Counted from the first letter of the stretch, positions 9,139-18,153 are shown. The stretch: 64,000 nucleotides of DNA from Fructilactobacillus florum DSM 22689 = JCM 16035 (GCF_001436645.1 NZ_AYZI01000006.1:43218-107217); one strand, 5' to 3'. Numbers and translations are program-made. Notes: generated by a model not told the origin, from the letters alone.

Positions 9139-9879
9139 ATGTCAGCGATTATTAAATTTAAAGATGTCGATAAATATTATGGGGATTTTCATGCCCTGCA
9201 TGATATTAATTTAGAAATTGATGCTGGAGAGACGGTTGTGTTAATCGGACCTTCTGGTTCAGGGAAATCAACCCTCTTGAGAACGATTAATGGTTTAGAA
9301 ACGATTCAGAAAGGTTCATTAGTAGTTGATGGAGCCGATGTGTCTAGCAGTCAGACAAATTTAAACCAACTACGAACCGATGTTGGTATGGTGTTTCAAC
9401 ATTTTAATTTATATAATAACAAAACAATTCTAGAAAATATTATGTTAGCACCACGCTTAGTGCTTAAACGAAAGCCAGAAGAAAACGAAAAAATTGCACA
9501 GCAGCTCCTGAAACGGGTCGACTTATCTGATCAGGCACCCAAATATCCGGCCCAGTTATCTGGAGGCCAGCAACAACGAATTGCAATTGCGCGTTCATTA
9601 GCAATGGATCCCAAGGTTCTATTGTTCGATGAACCGACGTCAGCTCTTGATCCAGAAATGGTTGGTAGTGTGTTAAGCGTTATGCGGGACATTGCTAAAA
9701 ATTCTGACATGACGATGCTGGTGGTGACCCATGAAATGGAGTTTGCGCAGGCCGTTGCTGACCGAGTAATTTTTATGGCCGATGGTCGGATCATGGAAGA
9801 CGAACATACGGATACTTTCTTTGCACATCCTAAGAGCGAACGAGCTCGTAAGTTCTTATCACAAGTTGAGCATCATTAG
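9139..9879 (+). CDS. glnQ: Polar amino acid ABC transporter ATPase (GlnQ-like)
   Basis: A 246-residue ABC ATPase: Walker A GPSGSGKST, Q-loop FQHFNLYNNKT, signature LSGGQQQRIAIARSL, Walker B VLLFDEPTSALD and H-loop VVTHEM. It closely follows the glutamine/glutamate/aspartate importer subfamily. The ATG at 9139 sits eight bases after AAAGGAGGG; an ATG at 9133 would be too close. It is the first gene of a four-gene importer operon with 18-base or smaller gaps and energizes uptake through the two permeases downstream. Confidence 0.92.
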   Translation: MSAIIKFKDVDKYYGDFHALHDINLEIDAGETVVLIGPSGSGKSTLLRTINGLETIQKGSLVVDGADVSSSQTNLNQLRTDVGMVFQHFNLYNNKTILENIMLAPRLVLKRKPEENEKIAQQLLKRVDLSDQAPKYPAQLSGGQQQRIAIARSLAMDPKVLLFDEPTSALDPEMVGSVLSVMRDIAKNSDMTMLVVTHEMEFAQAVADRVIFMADGRIMEDEHTDTFFAHPKSERARKFLSQVEHH

Positions 9880-9897
9880 AAATCGAGGTGACCTAGC

Positions 9898-10761
9898 ATG
9901 AGTAAATTTAAACTAAAACGCATCGGGCTAGTGGCATCTGTGATCCTAGTCTTGGTCATCATTGGTGGCATCTTTTTTGGAATTAATGCGCAAAAGCAGC
10001 AACTCAAGGGAACTGATAAGCTGCAAACCGTCAAAGAAACACACACAATGCGGTGGGGGGTTAAGTGTGATACCCGACTATTTGGCTTGATTGATCCTAA
10101 AACTGGTGAAAGTCAGGGCTTTGATGTGGATATTGCCCGAGCAGTAACTGCGCAAATTGCAAAAGATCAAGGAACCACAATTAAACCAGAGTTCACACCA
10201 GTAACCACGAATTCTAAAATTCAATTACTAAAAAATAACCAAGTTGATGCAGTAGCTGCATCGATGACAATTACGCCGGAACGGGCCAAGGTGGTTGATT
10301 TTACTAAGTCATATTTTCCCGCGGGACAATCTATTTTAGTGAAAAAAGGGTCACCAGTTACGAGCATTCGTGATTTAAATAATCCTAAATATACGGTAAT
10401 TGGAATCATGGGAACAACGGCGCTGGATACAATGAAGAAATTCGCGCCAAATGCTAAGGTGATTGCCATGCCGGATAACTCGCAGGCTTTAAGCGCCCTA
10501 GAATCTGGACAAGGGGATGCCATTACGACCGATAATGCCATTTTGTATGGGCTCGCCCAACAGAGTCATGATACCCAAGTTGTGGGCAAACCTTTTACTA
10601 ACCAGCCATATGGGTTAGCAGTCAATAAAGGACAGGCGTCATTACGCAAGGCGGTAGATCGAGCGTTACAAGAAACGATTGACAACGGCACTTATAACCG
10701 GTTGATCCAGAAATGGTTCTCAAACATTCCGGGATTGGATTGGAGGGAGCTCACAAAATGA
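9898..10761 (+). CDS. glnH: Amino acid ABC transporter substrate-binding protein (GlnH-like)
   Basis: A 287-residue periplasmic-binding-protein-like type 2 domain. The segment with GVKCDTRLFGLIDPKTGE and GFDVDIARAVTAQI is the family signature of glutamate/glutamine/aspartate binding proteins. The N-terminus has basic residues then a hydrophobic helix (about residues 10-28) but no lipobox cysteine, so the protein is probably anchored by an uncleaved helix or released, rather than a lipoprotein. GAGGTGA precedes the ATG. The 3' end overlaps the first permease (ATGA), indicating translational coupling. Confidence 0.88.
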   Translation: MSKFKLKRIGLVASVILVLVIIGGIFFGINAQKQQLKGTDKLQTVKETHTMRWGVKCDTRLFGLIDPKTGESQGFDVDIARAVTAQIAKDQGTTIKPEFTPVTTNSKIQLLKNNQVDAVAASMTITPERAKVVDFTKSYFPAGQSILVKKGSPVTSIRDLNNPKYTVIGIMGTTALDTMKKFAPNAKVIAMPDNSQALSALESGQGDAITTDNAILYGLAQQSHDTQVVGKPFTNQPYGLAVNKGQASLRKAVDRALQETIDNGTYNRLIQKWFSNIPGLDWRELTK

Positions 10762-11408
10762 TCGATATTTTTACACAAAATTGGCAAACCATTTTAAATG
10801 GTTTCTGGGTGACGATCCTTTCCTCTGTGATTGGCTTGGTCGGCTCGCTCTTATTAGGGACAATTTTTGCACTTTTAGAACTGGCACCGAGCCGTAGTCT
10901 GCGAATCATTGGGACCGCTTTTGTCGAATTCTTTCGGAATATTCCGTTGCTAGTGATCACTATGTTTTTCTACGTCGTAGTTTCATCGAGTTTTAAAATC
11001 GGTGGTTTTTGGTCTGGAACCATTGGGTTAATTCTCTATACATCAGCTTTTATTGCTGAGTGTTTGCGCGGAGGAATTGCTTCGGTTGATGCTGGTCAAA
11101 TGGAGGGTGCCCGGTCAAATGGTTTGACCTATACCCAAGCAATGACCCACATTGTTTTACCCCAAGGTTTCCGGCTGGCAATTCCCTCACTTGGGAATCA
11201 GTTTATTAACTTAGTTAAAAATTCTTCGATTTTATCATTTGTGGCGGGATTTGATTTGATGTACCAAGCAAATGTTATTTCGGGGGCCAACTTGGATCCA
11301 TTTAATACGTACATTATTGTAGGAATTTTGTATCTATTGATTACGGCCTCCGTTTCCTGGGTGGTCAAACGACTTGAAAATCGGATTGGAAAGGAGGTTA
11401 TTCGATGA
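10758..11408 (+). CDS. glnM: Amino acid ABC transporter permease, first subunit
   Basis: A 216-residue HisM-type permease with five predicted helices. The EAA-loop region reads GARSNGLTYTQAMTHIVLPQ, which contacts the ATPase. The ATG at 10758 forms an ATGA overlap with the binding-protein stop; the longer frame to 10713 is discarded because GGAGGGAG lies just upstream of 10758. It pairs with the following permease as a heterodimeric channel. The symbol reflects order in the operon, not proven specificity. Confidence 0.88.
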   Translation: MIDIFTQNWQTILNGFWVTILSSVIGLVGSLLLGTIFALLELAPSRSLRIIGTAFVEFFRNIPLLVITMFFYVVVSSSFKIGGFWSGTIGLILYTSAFIAECLRGGIASVDAGQMEGARSNGLTYTQAMTHIVLPQGFRLAIPSLGNQFINLVKNSSILSFVAGFDLMYQANVISGANLDPFNTYIIVGILYLLITASVSWVVKRLENRIGKEVIR

Positions 11409-12049
11409 GTGGAGCATTTAGTACCAGTAACGTCCAGTATCTACTTAAGGGTCTAGGCGTGACCGTGGGAGTTTCCATAATCTCAATTATTATTAGCTTT
11501 ATTGCCGGCTCTGTTTTGGGAATTATTTTATATGAAAAAGTTCCGTACTTTACCAAAACAGTTCGCCTAATCGTAAACACAATTCGAAATCTTCCCCTCC
11601 TGTTAATTATCTTTTTCACCTACTTTGCGCTACCAAAATTGGGAGTTGAACTGAATGCTTTTTCGGCAACGGTCTTTGCGATGTCTGTTTTTGAAGCGAC
11701 AATGGTTGCAGAAATCATCCGCGGAGGCTTACTTTCGGTGGGAATTGGACAGACTGAGGGAGCCCTTTCAACCGGGATGAACAAGGTGCAGACGCTTTGG
11801 TACATTATTCTTCCCCAAGCGTTGAAGCGCTCGATTCCACCGTTGATTTCCCAATTCATTTCGCTAGTAAAGGATACATCGTTGGCGACAGCAATCGTTT
11901 TACCTGAATTAATGTTTCGTTCTCAGGTAATTTATGGGCAGAACCCTAAATATATGGTTCCGATGTTTATTACGATTGCAGCACTCTATTTTGTAGTTAA
12001 TTATAGTTTATCGCTGTTGGCTAAATGGTTTGACAAGCGGTTAGTTTAG
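11405..12049 (+). CDS. glnP: Amino acid ABC transporter permease, second subunit
   Basis: A 214-residue HisM-type permease, paralogous to the previous gene, with the motif EGALSTGMNKVQTLWYIILPQ as its EAA loop and a conserved FFTYFALP-like helix. It overlaps the upstream permease by four bases (ATGA) with AAGGAGG just before. It ends the importer operon, which is closed by a terminator. Likely substrate is glutamate, glutamine or aspartate; the sequence does not separate these. Confidence 0.88.
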   Translation: MSGAFSTSNVQYLLKGLGVTVGVSIISIIISFIAGSVLGIILYEKVPYFTKTVRLIVNTIRNLPLLLIIFFTYFALPKLGVELNAFSATVFAMSVFEATMVAEIIRGGLLSVGIGQTEGALSTGMNKVQTLWYIILPQALKRSIPPLISQFISLVKDTSLATAIVLPELMFRSQVIYGQNPKYMVPMFITIAALYFVVNYSLSLLAKWFDKRLV

Positions 12050-12065
12050 CCATGTAGTTAGTAAG

Positions 12066-12097
12066 CAGTTTTGCGAATGGGCAGGACTGTTTTTTTA
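12066..12097 (+). terminator. Terminator of the amino acid importer operon
   Basis: CAGTTTTGC pairs with GCAGGACTG (two G-T pairs) across a six-base loop and is followed by eight T. Confidence 0.75.
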
Positions 12098-12116
12098 TTT
12101 GAAAAAGGAGTAATTT

Positions 12117-12482
12117 ATGAGACTCTGGCATGAGGCTTTAATCCCAACCCTGCCACGACAGCAACTGTTAGGGCAACATCGAGAATGCGCTGCTCTGCGC
12201 GGCAATGGGTGGGGACGTAAACATGCAACGGTTAATTACGTTTTTAATTATTCGCCTTATAAGCTCTACCAATTTCACGTTAAAGTGCTAGATGAAATGA
12301 AACGGCGCGGATACCATCCAGATGAGCACTGGTATGATGCCTGTTATCGCGGTAAAAGTTGCCCGCCCTATGAAACCATCAGTCCGATTCCTCCAACGGA
12401 GCCGTTGTACCCCGAGCATAATCCCGCCTATCTCCAATTTTGCATTGATAAGTTAACCAATTGGCAACAACAGCAAAAATAA
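12117..12482 (+). CDS. Pyrimidine dimer DNA glycosylase-like protein (TIGR02328 type)
   Basis: A 121-residue protein beginning MRLWHEALIPTLPRQQLLGQ with HRECAALRGNGWGRKH next. This pattern, an N-terminal helix, a conserved glutamate in HRE and a basic GxGxKH, matches the TIGR02328/Pyr_excise group related to T4 endonuclease V. The rest (NYVFNYSPYKLYQFHVKV) is also typical of that short family. In T4 endonuclease V the residue after Met is the catalytic amine; here it is Arg, so true glycosylase activity is unproven. AAAAGGAG precedes the ATG. It stands alone between terminator and the lactate permease. Confidence 0.7.
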   Translation: MRLWHEALIPTLPRQQLLGQHRECAALRGNGWGRKHATVNYVFNYSPYKLYQFHVKVLDEMKRRGYHPDEHWYDACYRGKSCPPYETISPIPPTEPLYPEHNPAYLQFCIDKLTNWQQQQK

Positions 12483-12598
12483 TCGAATGCTTACCGCCGG
12501 GATAGAGAGCTAGTTGCTGAAAAGTATAGCCAACTCCCGTAAAATAAATTTAGTGATGTTGTCCGACTTTTTAGAAAATAAGATAGATTGGGGTTTTT

Positions 12599-14191
12599 AT
12601 GTATTTATTGCTGTCGGTGCTACCAATTCTGTTACCAGTATTCTTTTTGGGGGTTTTAAATTGGCCTGCTCCCAAGGGGATGGGGATTAGTGCTGTCATG
12701 ATTATGATAGTCGGATTTTTCTTTTGGAAAATGCCGATTTTGGCCGTAACTGCTTCCTTATTGCAAGGAATTCACAAGAGTTTGCCGATTGTTTGGATTT
12801 TATTTGGAGCACTCCTGTTGCTACGAGCCTTGGAATTCACTAATTCCATTCAACGAATTAACCTTGGGTTTACACGATTAACTACGGATATGCGACTGCA
12901 AGCAGTGATTGTGACCTTTCTCTTTGGATCCTTAATTGAAGGGGTTTCCGGGTTTGGAACCCCGGCAATGGTAACCGCGCCACTGCTAATTGCACTGGGT
13001 TTTAAACCGTTGTCTGCGGTAGTGTTGGCCTTAGCTGCTGATTCGACTGCTTCTTCTTTTGGCGCAGTAGGGACTCCGTTGACAGTTGGTCTTAGTAATA
13101 CGCTCTCCGCTGGGGGTCTGGAGAACGTTAGCACCAAAATTACGACCGTTGAATTAATTAGTGGAACGTTTTTGCCATTAATTTTAATCTTTTTACTAGT
13201 CGTATTACTCCCAAATCAGCAGCAAAAAAATAAGCTTGGCAGCGTCTTAGAATTAGCACCGTGGGCTTTGCTAATTGGTTTTTGCTATAACGGGATTGGT
13301 TGGATAACCCAACATTTTTTGGGACACGAAATGGTGGCCATTATTAGTTCGATTGGGGCGTTAGGCTTAGCAGTTCTGACGATTCGGTTGCATTTCCTTC
13401 TACCCGCCAAGCTTGAAAAACACCCTTGGCAGCAGACGCCTCAGTCTCGTGAGTTGAATTCGGCTGAGTCAGTGACTATGCCGCTATGGCTAGCGTGGTT
13501 TCCCTACGTATTAACGGTGATTTTGTTGGTTTTACCTAAATTTGTACCAGCAATCCATCATTTCTTAACTAACCAGGTCAACCTGTCCTGGATGAAAATC
13601 TTGGGCTTTAAGACGATTAACTCCGAGTGGTTATTATTGGCTTCGCCAGGGACGGTGCTGGTGTTAGTGGCGATTGTAACGTTATTAATTCATCGGGTAT
13701 CTTGGGCGGACTTTGGCACGGAGACCAAACAAGTAGTTGTTTCGATGAAGTATACTGTTTTGGCGTTGGTAGTAACGCTGGTAATGGTTCAAGTGTTCAC
13801 TAATTCAGGGATTAATACCAGTTCTTTAGCTAGCATGCCAGAATTTTTGGCAGAAAAATTAGCGCACGCCTTTAGTGGAATTTGGCTCGGAATTGCACCA
13901 CTGTTAGGTGGATTGGGATCATTTGTAACTGGCAGTACGACTGTTTCAACCTTGACATTTGCACCGGTACAGGCAAGTGTGGCTAAGGATGCTGGTCTGG
14001 ATGTTGACCTTGTGTTGGCGCTACAAGTGATTGGGGCTTCGATCGGAAACATGATTTGCATTCATAATATTGTAGCGGTAAGTGGGGTAGTCGGTCTAAC
14101 TGGCAAAGAGGGACAGGTACTGCGTGAAAACGCCCTACCGGTATTGTTTTACTTTGGATTACTGCTAGTTGCTATTATGATTGTTAGTTAA
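12599..14191 (+). CDS. lctP: L-lactate permease (LctP family)
   Basis: A 530-residue integral membrane protein with about 12-14 helices. The family motifs EGVSGFGTPAMVTAPLL (about residues 117-133) and LGGLGSFVTGSTTVSTLTF (about 438-456) are present, as is the HNIVAVSGVVGLTG segment near the end. It is a proton-coupled transporter of lactate or glycolate. The ribosome binding site is poor (GGGG four to nine bases before the ATG). In an organism whose main product is lactate it may serve uptake when sugars run out. The facing gene, a keto-acid decarboxylase, is convergent. Confidence 0.92.
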   Translation: MYLLLSVLPILLPVFFLGVLNWPAPKGMGISAVMIMIVGFFFWKMPILAVTASLLQGIHKSLPIVWILFGALLLLRALEFTNSIQRINLGFTRLTTDMRLQAVIVTFLFGSLIEGVSGFGTPAMVTAPLLIALGFKPLSAVVLALAADSTASSFGAVGTPLTVGLSNTLSAGGLENVSTKITTVELISGTFLPLILIFLLVVLLPNQQQKNKLGSVLELAPWALLIGFCYNGIGWITQHFLGHEMVAIISSIGALGLAVLTIRLHFLLPAKLEKHPWQQTPQSRELNSAESVTMPLWLAWFPYVLTVILLVLPKFVPAIHHFLTNQVNLSWMKILGFKTINSEWLLLASPGTVLVLVAIVTLLIHRVSWADFGTETKQVVVSMKYTVLALVVTLVMVQVFTNSGINTSSLASMPEFLAEKLAHAFSGIWLGIAPLLGGLGSFVTGSTTVSTLTFAPVQASVAKDAGLDVDLVLALQVIGASIGNMICIHNIVAVSGVVGLTGKEGQVLRENALPVLFYFGLLLVAIMIVS

Positions 14192-14308
14192 GCTCGCTTA
14201 ACGTAGTTGGATAGACTGAAATTTCTAATTTATCCAGTTTTTAATTTAAGACGGTAGTCAAGAAAGGACTGGGGTTAACACAGTTGCTTGCTAAGGGTAT
14301 GTTTAAAA

Positions 14309-14345
14309 AATAAAGCTGTCCTTATTACGGGCAGCTTTATTTTTG
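14309..14345. terminator. Bidirectional terminator between lctP and the decarboxylase gene
   Basis: AATAAAGCTGTCC pairs with GGGCAGCTTTATT across a seven-base loop, flanked by A and T tracts. The decarboxylase stop codon (complement of 14337-14339) is inside the stem. A weaker TGGATA/TATCCA hairpin with trailing T at about 14210-14247 may be a first terminator for lctP. Confidence 0.8.
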
Positions 14346-16010
14346 ATTATTTTTTTTAACTAGTTTACTGAATTTTTTTAAATTTGCTGGAGCATCCGTT
14401 TTTTCAAGCCGAAGTTGCACAATAGTTAGCGGTTGGTTTGCCGGTTGTAGTTTTTTCAAGACACTAATTAGCTCAGCGTTAGTTTTGACGTCAAAGAATT
14501 GAGCCGTCTTTGCAGTGGCACCAAAAGCGGGCAGGAGCGTTTGGTAATTAAGCTGGGGAACATCATTATATGAAGCAGTTAACCCCTGAATAACTCGTTC
14601 GATGGTATAACCTTGGTTATCTAAAATAAAAATTAACGGTTTTAATTGGTTTTTAATAGCAAAAGCGAGTTCTTGCAGTGACAATAAGATTGATCCCTCA
14701 CCAATTGATAGGATGACTCGGTGCTGGCGATTTGCTAAGCTAGCACCGAGCGCGGCTGGAAAGGTATAGCCAATCGCAGCCCATAAAGATTGACAAATAT
14801 AGCAATTATCTCCAGGCAACCGATTATTTTCTAATGCGAAAAGGGAGGTTCCGTGTTCTACCACTAGAGTATCACCGGTTTGTACGAAGGTTTCCAGGGC
14901 CTGACGATAAAAATCTTCTGTCAGAGGCTGTTGCTGTCCACTTGGCAGGGGAGTCAACTGAAATGGATTTGTGGGACCGGCTTGATGACAGACGTTAGGG
15001 CTCTGGCAAAGCGCCTTAATTGTCGCAGTAAAATTCTCTGGATTTGCTGGGAAACGCTGTTCACCTAAAAAGTTAATTTCTTGCGGAGTCAGTAAAATGG
15101 TGTTGTAGTTAGCAAAGGTTTGCGTAAAACCACCCGTGCTAACATCTGATAAGATTGGTCCGAGTGCTAAATAAAGATCGGCTTGTTGCATGAATTGCTG
15201 AACCACCGGATTAGAGATATTGCCGGTATAGGTACCTATGAATTGAGGGATATTTTCGTCAATAACCCCCTTACTTTCATTTAGATCGACAAAAGGTAAC
15301 TGGTGCTTAGTAATAAATTTTTGGACAACGTTTTTAAGGTGAAAACGTTCGACCGCAGATCCAATGATAAGCACGGGATGTTGTGCCGTGTTTAATTGTT
15401 GGCAAATGTCGTTTAATAGCGTTAGTGGTGGTGTCTCTGGTTTTGTTGACCCAGCAATTAGTGTTGGAATGCGGGTCTTGAAAACTGGGTTGACCTGTAA
15501 ATTAGCTAGGTTTACTGGTAATTGAAGATAGCCGGGTTGCTTGGTTTGTAACATGGCTTGGATGACACGATTGATTTCCGTAATGGCGTTATTGACCGTT
15601 ATTTGACCGGTAATTATACCGAGGTTTTGATGGATTTGCTTAGAAAAACTAAAATCCTGATGAGGTAGCGAGTGGTGAACGAGTTGTCGGGTTTGTTGGG
15701 TTGTAGTAGCGGGAGTTCCCACAATCTCTAAAACAGGAACACGCTCAGCCTGACTACCGGTTAAACCGTTAAGGGCACTCAGTTCACCAACACCAAAGGT
15801 TGTTACTAGGGCACTAAAACCATTTTTACGAGCATAACCGTCTGCTAAATAGGCAGCATTTAATTCATTCAGATTACCCCGCCAGGTTAAATCGGTTCGC
15901 TGCTCAAGGTGATCTAAGAAATTTAAATTGTAGTCACCAGGAACCCCGACCACGTCGGTGACACGCAAATATTTTAGGATATCGAGCAAATAGTCTGAAA
16001 TTGTATACAT
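14337..16010 (-). CDS. Thiamine diphosphate-dependent 2-keto acid decarboxylase (pyruvate/indolepyruvate/branched-chain type)
   Basis: A 557-residue enzyme of the PDC/IpdC/KdcA family that decarboxylates 2-keto acids to aldehydes. The N-terminal half has VGVPGDYNL, the catalytic glutamate in NLNELNAAYLADGYAR and the paired histidines in VHHSLPHQDF. The diphosphate/Mg motif, usually GDGS...NN, reads GEGSILLSLQELAF...LDNQGYTIE, with Asp replaced by Glu. The start is the ATG at 16010, with GTGAGG upstream; that GTG is itself an in-frame earlier start that I reject. Substrate (pyruvate, phenylpyruvate, branched-chain keto acid) cannot be told. A convergent terminator closes it. Confidence 0.85.
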   Translation of the reverse strand: MYTISDYLLDILKYLRVTDVVGVPGDYNLNFLDHLEQRTDLTWRGNLNELNAAYLADGYARKNGFSALVTTFGVGELSALNGLTGSQAERVPVLEIVGTPATTTQQTRQLVHHSLPHQDFSFSKQIHQNLGIITGQITVNNAITEINRVIQAMLQTKQPGYLQLPVNLANLQVNPVFKTRIPTLIAGSTKPETPPLTLLNDICQQLNTAQHPVLIIGSAVERFHLKNVVQKFITKHQLPFVDLNESKGVIDENIPQFIGTYTGNISNPVVQQFMQQADLYLALGPILSDVSTGGFTQTFANYNTILLTPQEINFLGEQRFPANPENFTATIKALCQSPNVCHQAGPTNPFQLTPLPSGQQQPLTEDFYRQALETFVQTGDTLVVEHGTSLFALENNRLPGDNCYICQSLWAAIGYTFPAALGASLANRQHRVILSIGEGSILLSLQELAFAIKNQLKPLIFILDNQGYTIERVIQGLTASYNDVPQLNYQTLLPAFGATAKTAQFFDVKTNAELISVLKKLQPANQPLTIVQLRLEKTDAPANLKKFSKLVKKNNQK

Positions 16011-16070
16011 ATAGGTAAGCCTCACTTGATAGGAAAAATAACTTCAAATCAAGTTTATCACTTTTAAAGA

Positions 16071-17381
16071 TTATTGATTGAGAATCCATAGAAATATCAC
16101 GAAAATGATGGCAAGACCATACATCATGAGACCAACTTCTTTACCACGTTTGGCAGCAATCATGGTAATTGGATAAGCAATGAATCCCAAAGCAATTCCA
16201 TCTGAAATACTGTAAGTAAGGGGCATCCCAATGGCAATTAGAAAAGCGGGAGCGGCTACCTCGAATTTGTTCCAATTGACTTGTGCTAGGGATTTCGCCA
16301 TTAAAACGCCGACAATGATAAGGGCTGGGGCTGTAATTTGACTAGTGATAACCGAAAGAAGTGGCGAAAAGAAAGTTGCTAGAACAAACATTATTCCGGT
16401 GACAACTGCGGTGAATCCGGAGCGTCCACCGACAGCAATTCCTGCCGATGATTCTACGTAAACACTCATGGGAGAGGTTCCGAGGAGAGAACCTACTAGC
16501 ATGGTAGTAGAATCGGCAGCGAGCGCCCGTCCGACTCGTGGCATCTGGTTATTTTTCATGTAGCCGGCCTGTTCTGCTAGACCGATTAACGTCCCTGCTG
16601 TATCGAAGAAGGTCACTAAGAGAAAGGTTAGAACAACTACAAATAATTGCGGGGTATTAATCTTATCGAGATTAGAAAGGCTGACGAGAAAAGTTGACTT
16701 AATGCTGGGAACTCCTGCAACCAGTGCACTAGGAAGTTTGATCAAGCCGGTTCCCATGCCAATGATGGAAGACAGTACCATTCCGATAAAAATTGCGCCA
16801 GGAATGCGGGCGCTCATCAAAAAGAGGGTAATTAATAGCCCGGCAATTGTCAGAAGGGTTGTGGGAGTGGTGAGTGATCCCAGACTGACAAGGGTATCTT
16901 TATTAGCAACAACGAGTCCCCCGTTGTTAAATCCAAGAAAGGCGATAAATAGTCCGATTCCGCCACCGATGGCTGCTTTAAGATCGGTTGGGATGGCATT
17001 AATAATCAACTCTCTTAATTTGACGGCTGTTAGTAAGACAAAAAGAACGGCAGCAATTAAAACTCCGCTCATGGCTGTTTGCCAAGGAATTTTCATTCCA
17101 ATACAGACAGAGTAAGCAAAGAAAGCATTGATTCCCAATCCGGCGGAAAGGGCAAACGGATAGTTCGCTAAGACGCCCATCAAGATACAACCAAAAGCAG
17201 TTGCCATGGCGGTCGCCGTGAAGACGGCTCCTTTGTCCATTCCCGTTGCTCCGAGAACGTTCGGATTTACAAACAGAATGTAAACCATAGAAATAAATGT
17301 AGTAATCCCGGCAAGGGTTTCGGTCTTGAAATTAGTCCTGAGTTCTTTAAAATGAAAAAAAGTTGCTATTCTGGTTCCCAT
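16071..17381 (-). CDS. Purine (guanine/hypoxanthine or adenine) permease, AzgA/NCS2 family
   Basis: A 436-residue membrane protein with about 12-14 helices, matching the AzgA-like branch (PbuG, PbuO, PurP). Typical motifs are TLAGITTFISMVYILFVNP at the N-terminus, GLGINAFFAYSVC, FDTAGTLIGLAEQAG and SVYVESSAGIAVGGRSGF. It imports nucleobases by proton symport. AAAGGAG precedes the ATG. Upstream lies a well-formed promoter flanked by two PurBox-like CGAAC sites in opposite orientation, which supports a purine role and PurR control. Within this branch I cannot separate guanine/hypoxanthine from adenine. Confidence 0.88.
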   Translation of the reverse strand: MGTRIATFFHFKELRTNFKTETLAGITTFISMVYILFVNPNVLGATGMDKGAVFTATAMATAFGCILMGVLANYPFALSAGLGINAFFAYSVCIGMKIPWQTAMSGVLIAAVLFVLLTAVKLRELIINAIPTDLKAAIGGGIGLFIAFLGFNNGGLVVANKDTLVSLGSLTTPTTLLTIAGLLITLFLMSARIPGAIFIGMVLSSIIGMGTGLIKLPSALVAGVPSIKSTFLVSLSNLDKINTPQLFVVVLTFLLVTFFDTAGTLIGLAEQAGYMKNNQMPRVGRALAADSTTMLVGSLLGTSPMSVYVESSAGIAVGGRSGFTAVVTGIMFVLATFFSPLLSVITSQITAPALIIVGVLMAKSLAQVNWNKFEVAAPAFLIAIGMPLTYSISDGIALGFIAYPITMIAAKRGKEVGLMMYGLAIIFVIFLWILNQ

Positions 17382-17398
17382 ACCTAACTCCTTTAAAT

Positions 17399-17472
17399 AA
17401 AGTTCGTTAATTAACGAAATAAGTTCTAATTAATCATACAACGAGCGCGATATTTTTTCAAACACGAACTTT
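17399..17472 (-). promoter_or_regulatory. Purine permease promoter flanked by PurBox-like sites
   Basis: On the minus strand TTGAAA (17456-17461) and TATGAT (17433-17438) are spaced by 17 bases. Two sites resembling the PurR box AWWWCCGAACWWT flank this promoter in opposite orientation: 17460-17472 on plus (AAACACGAACTTT) and 17399-17411 on minus (ATTAACGAACTTT, 12 of 13 positions). The larger repeat AAATAAAGTTCGT (17395-17407) is an exact inverted copy of 17464-17476. A shorter palindrome, TTCGTTAATTAACGAA, overlaps the proximal box. PurR control is inferred. Confidence 0.6.
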
Positions 17473-17496
17473 ATTTATTTTTAAAAATTCAGAGAT

Positions 17497-17526
17497 TGTT
17501 CAGCTAACCTTAAAATGATTTAAAAT
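17497..17526 (+). promoter_or_regulatory. Possible promoter for the Rossmann protein-rexBA operon
   Basis: TTGTTC (17497-17502) and TAAAAT (17521-17526) are spaced by 18 bases, about 50 bases before the start of the next gene. The -35 element is a partial match only. Confidence 0.35.
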
Positions 17527-17574
17527 AGAGCTAGTTTAAAAAGTGGTTTGCTAGTTGAAAGAGAGAGGGCGCTC

Positions 17575-18153
17575 ATGACACAAATGAAACAAATTTTACT
17601 GGTTGGCACTGGTCCGCTAGCAACTGGGATTAAGATGCGTTTTCAGGATGATTCCCACTGGTCCCTAACTCAGATAGCTGGAACGAGCGAGCAACTGGCG
17701 CAGATAAATCAACTGCAAACACAAGTACCACTAATAATTATTTTTGCATTATCTGGGCATGGGACTGACTTTGTGATCCCCGAAGTGTTAGACCATCCAT
17801 TGGTACGGAAGGGATCAATCAATCGGATTATTATGATTGCTACGGCGGGAATTGATCAAGAAGTACAAGGGAGTTTGAAATATAACGAGATCAATGATGT
17901 TCCCGAGTACCTGCGTGAACAGCGATATGCGGTAAAGGTGATTGATGAAACTGAAGTTCCCTATACGATTTTTCGTCCTGGAGATTTAGTTGCGGGTGGA
18001 ACTCGTCCAATTAATTTGTTTGCCGAAGGAACCCAGATGCCAGCTGGAGAAGTTTCATATGAAACAATGGCTAGTTTAGTGATGCAAGCAGTTGTAACGG
18101 ATCGCTTTCTTAATCAGTCGGTGGGCGTTGTTGCAAGCAGTAAGGAGAATTAA
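17575..18153 (+). CDS. NAD(P)-binding Rossmann-fold protein (NmrA/SDR-like)
   Basis: A 192-residue protein with an N-terminal dinucleotide-binding strand-loop (ILLVGTGPLATGIKMRF) in which the glycine pattern is GTGPLA. The later segment YTIFRPGDLVAGG resembles the C-terminal part of atypical short-chain dehydrogenases (SDR_a5/NmrA), where TxxRPGxL follows the substrate region. The catalytic YxxxK is not seen. The start at 17575 is chosen over 17548 because AGAGAGAGG lies just upstream. Its stop overlaps the rexB start (TAATG), so it is in one operon with rexBA. Function unknown. Confidence 0.65.
   Translation: MTQMKQILLVGTGPLATGIKMRFQDDSHWSLTQIAGTSEQLAQINQLQTQVPLIIIFALSGHGTDFVIPEVLDHPLVRKGSINRIIMIATAGIDQEVQGSLKYNEINDVPEYLREQRYAVKVIDETEVPYTIFRPGDLVAGGTRPINLFAEGTQMPAGEVSYETMASLVMQAVVTDRFLNQSVGVVASSKEN

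Noticed and set aside
17395..17476. Purine riboswitch upstream of the purine permease
   Set aside because: The 13-base inverted repeat looked like a P1 stem, but the enclosed sequence lacks the conserved purine aptamer core and contains a -35/-10 promoter instead.
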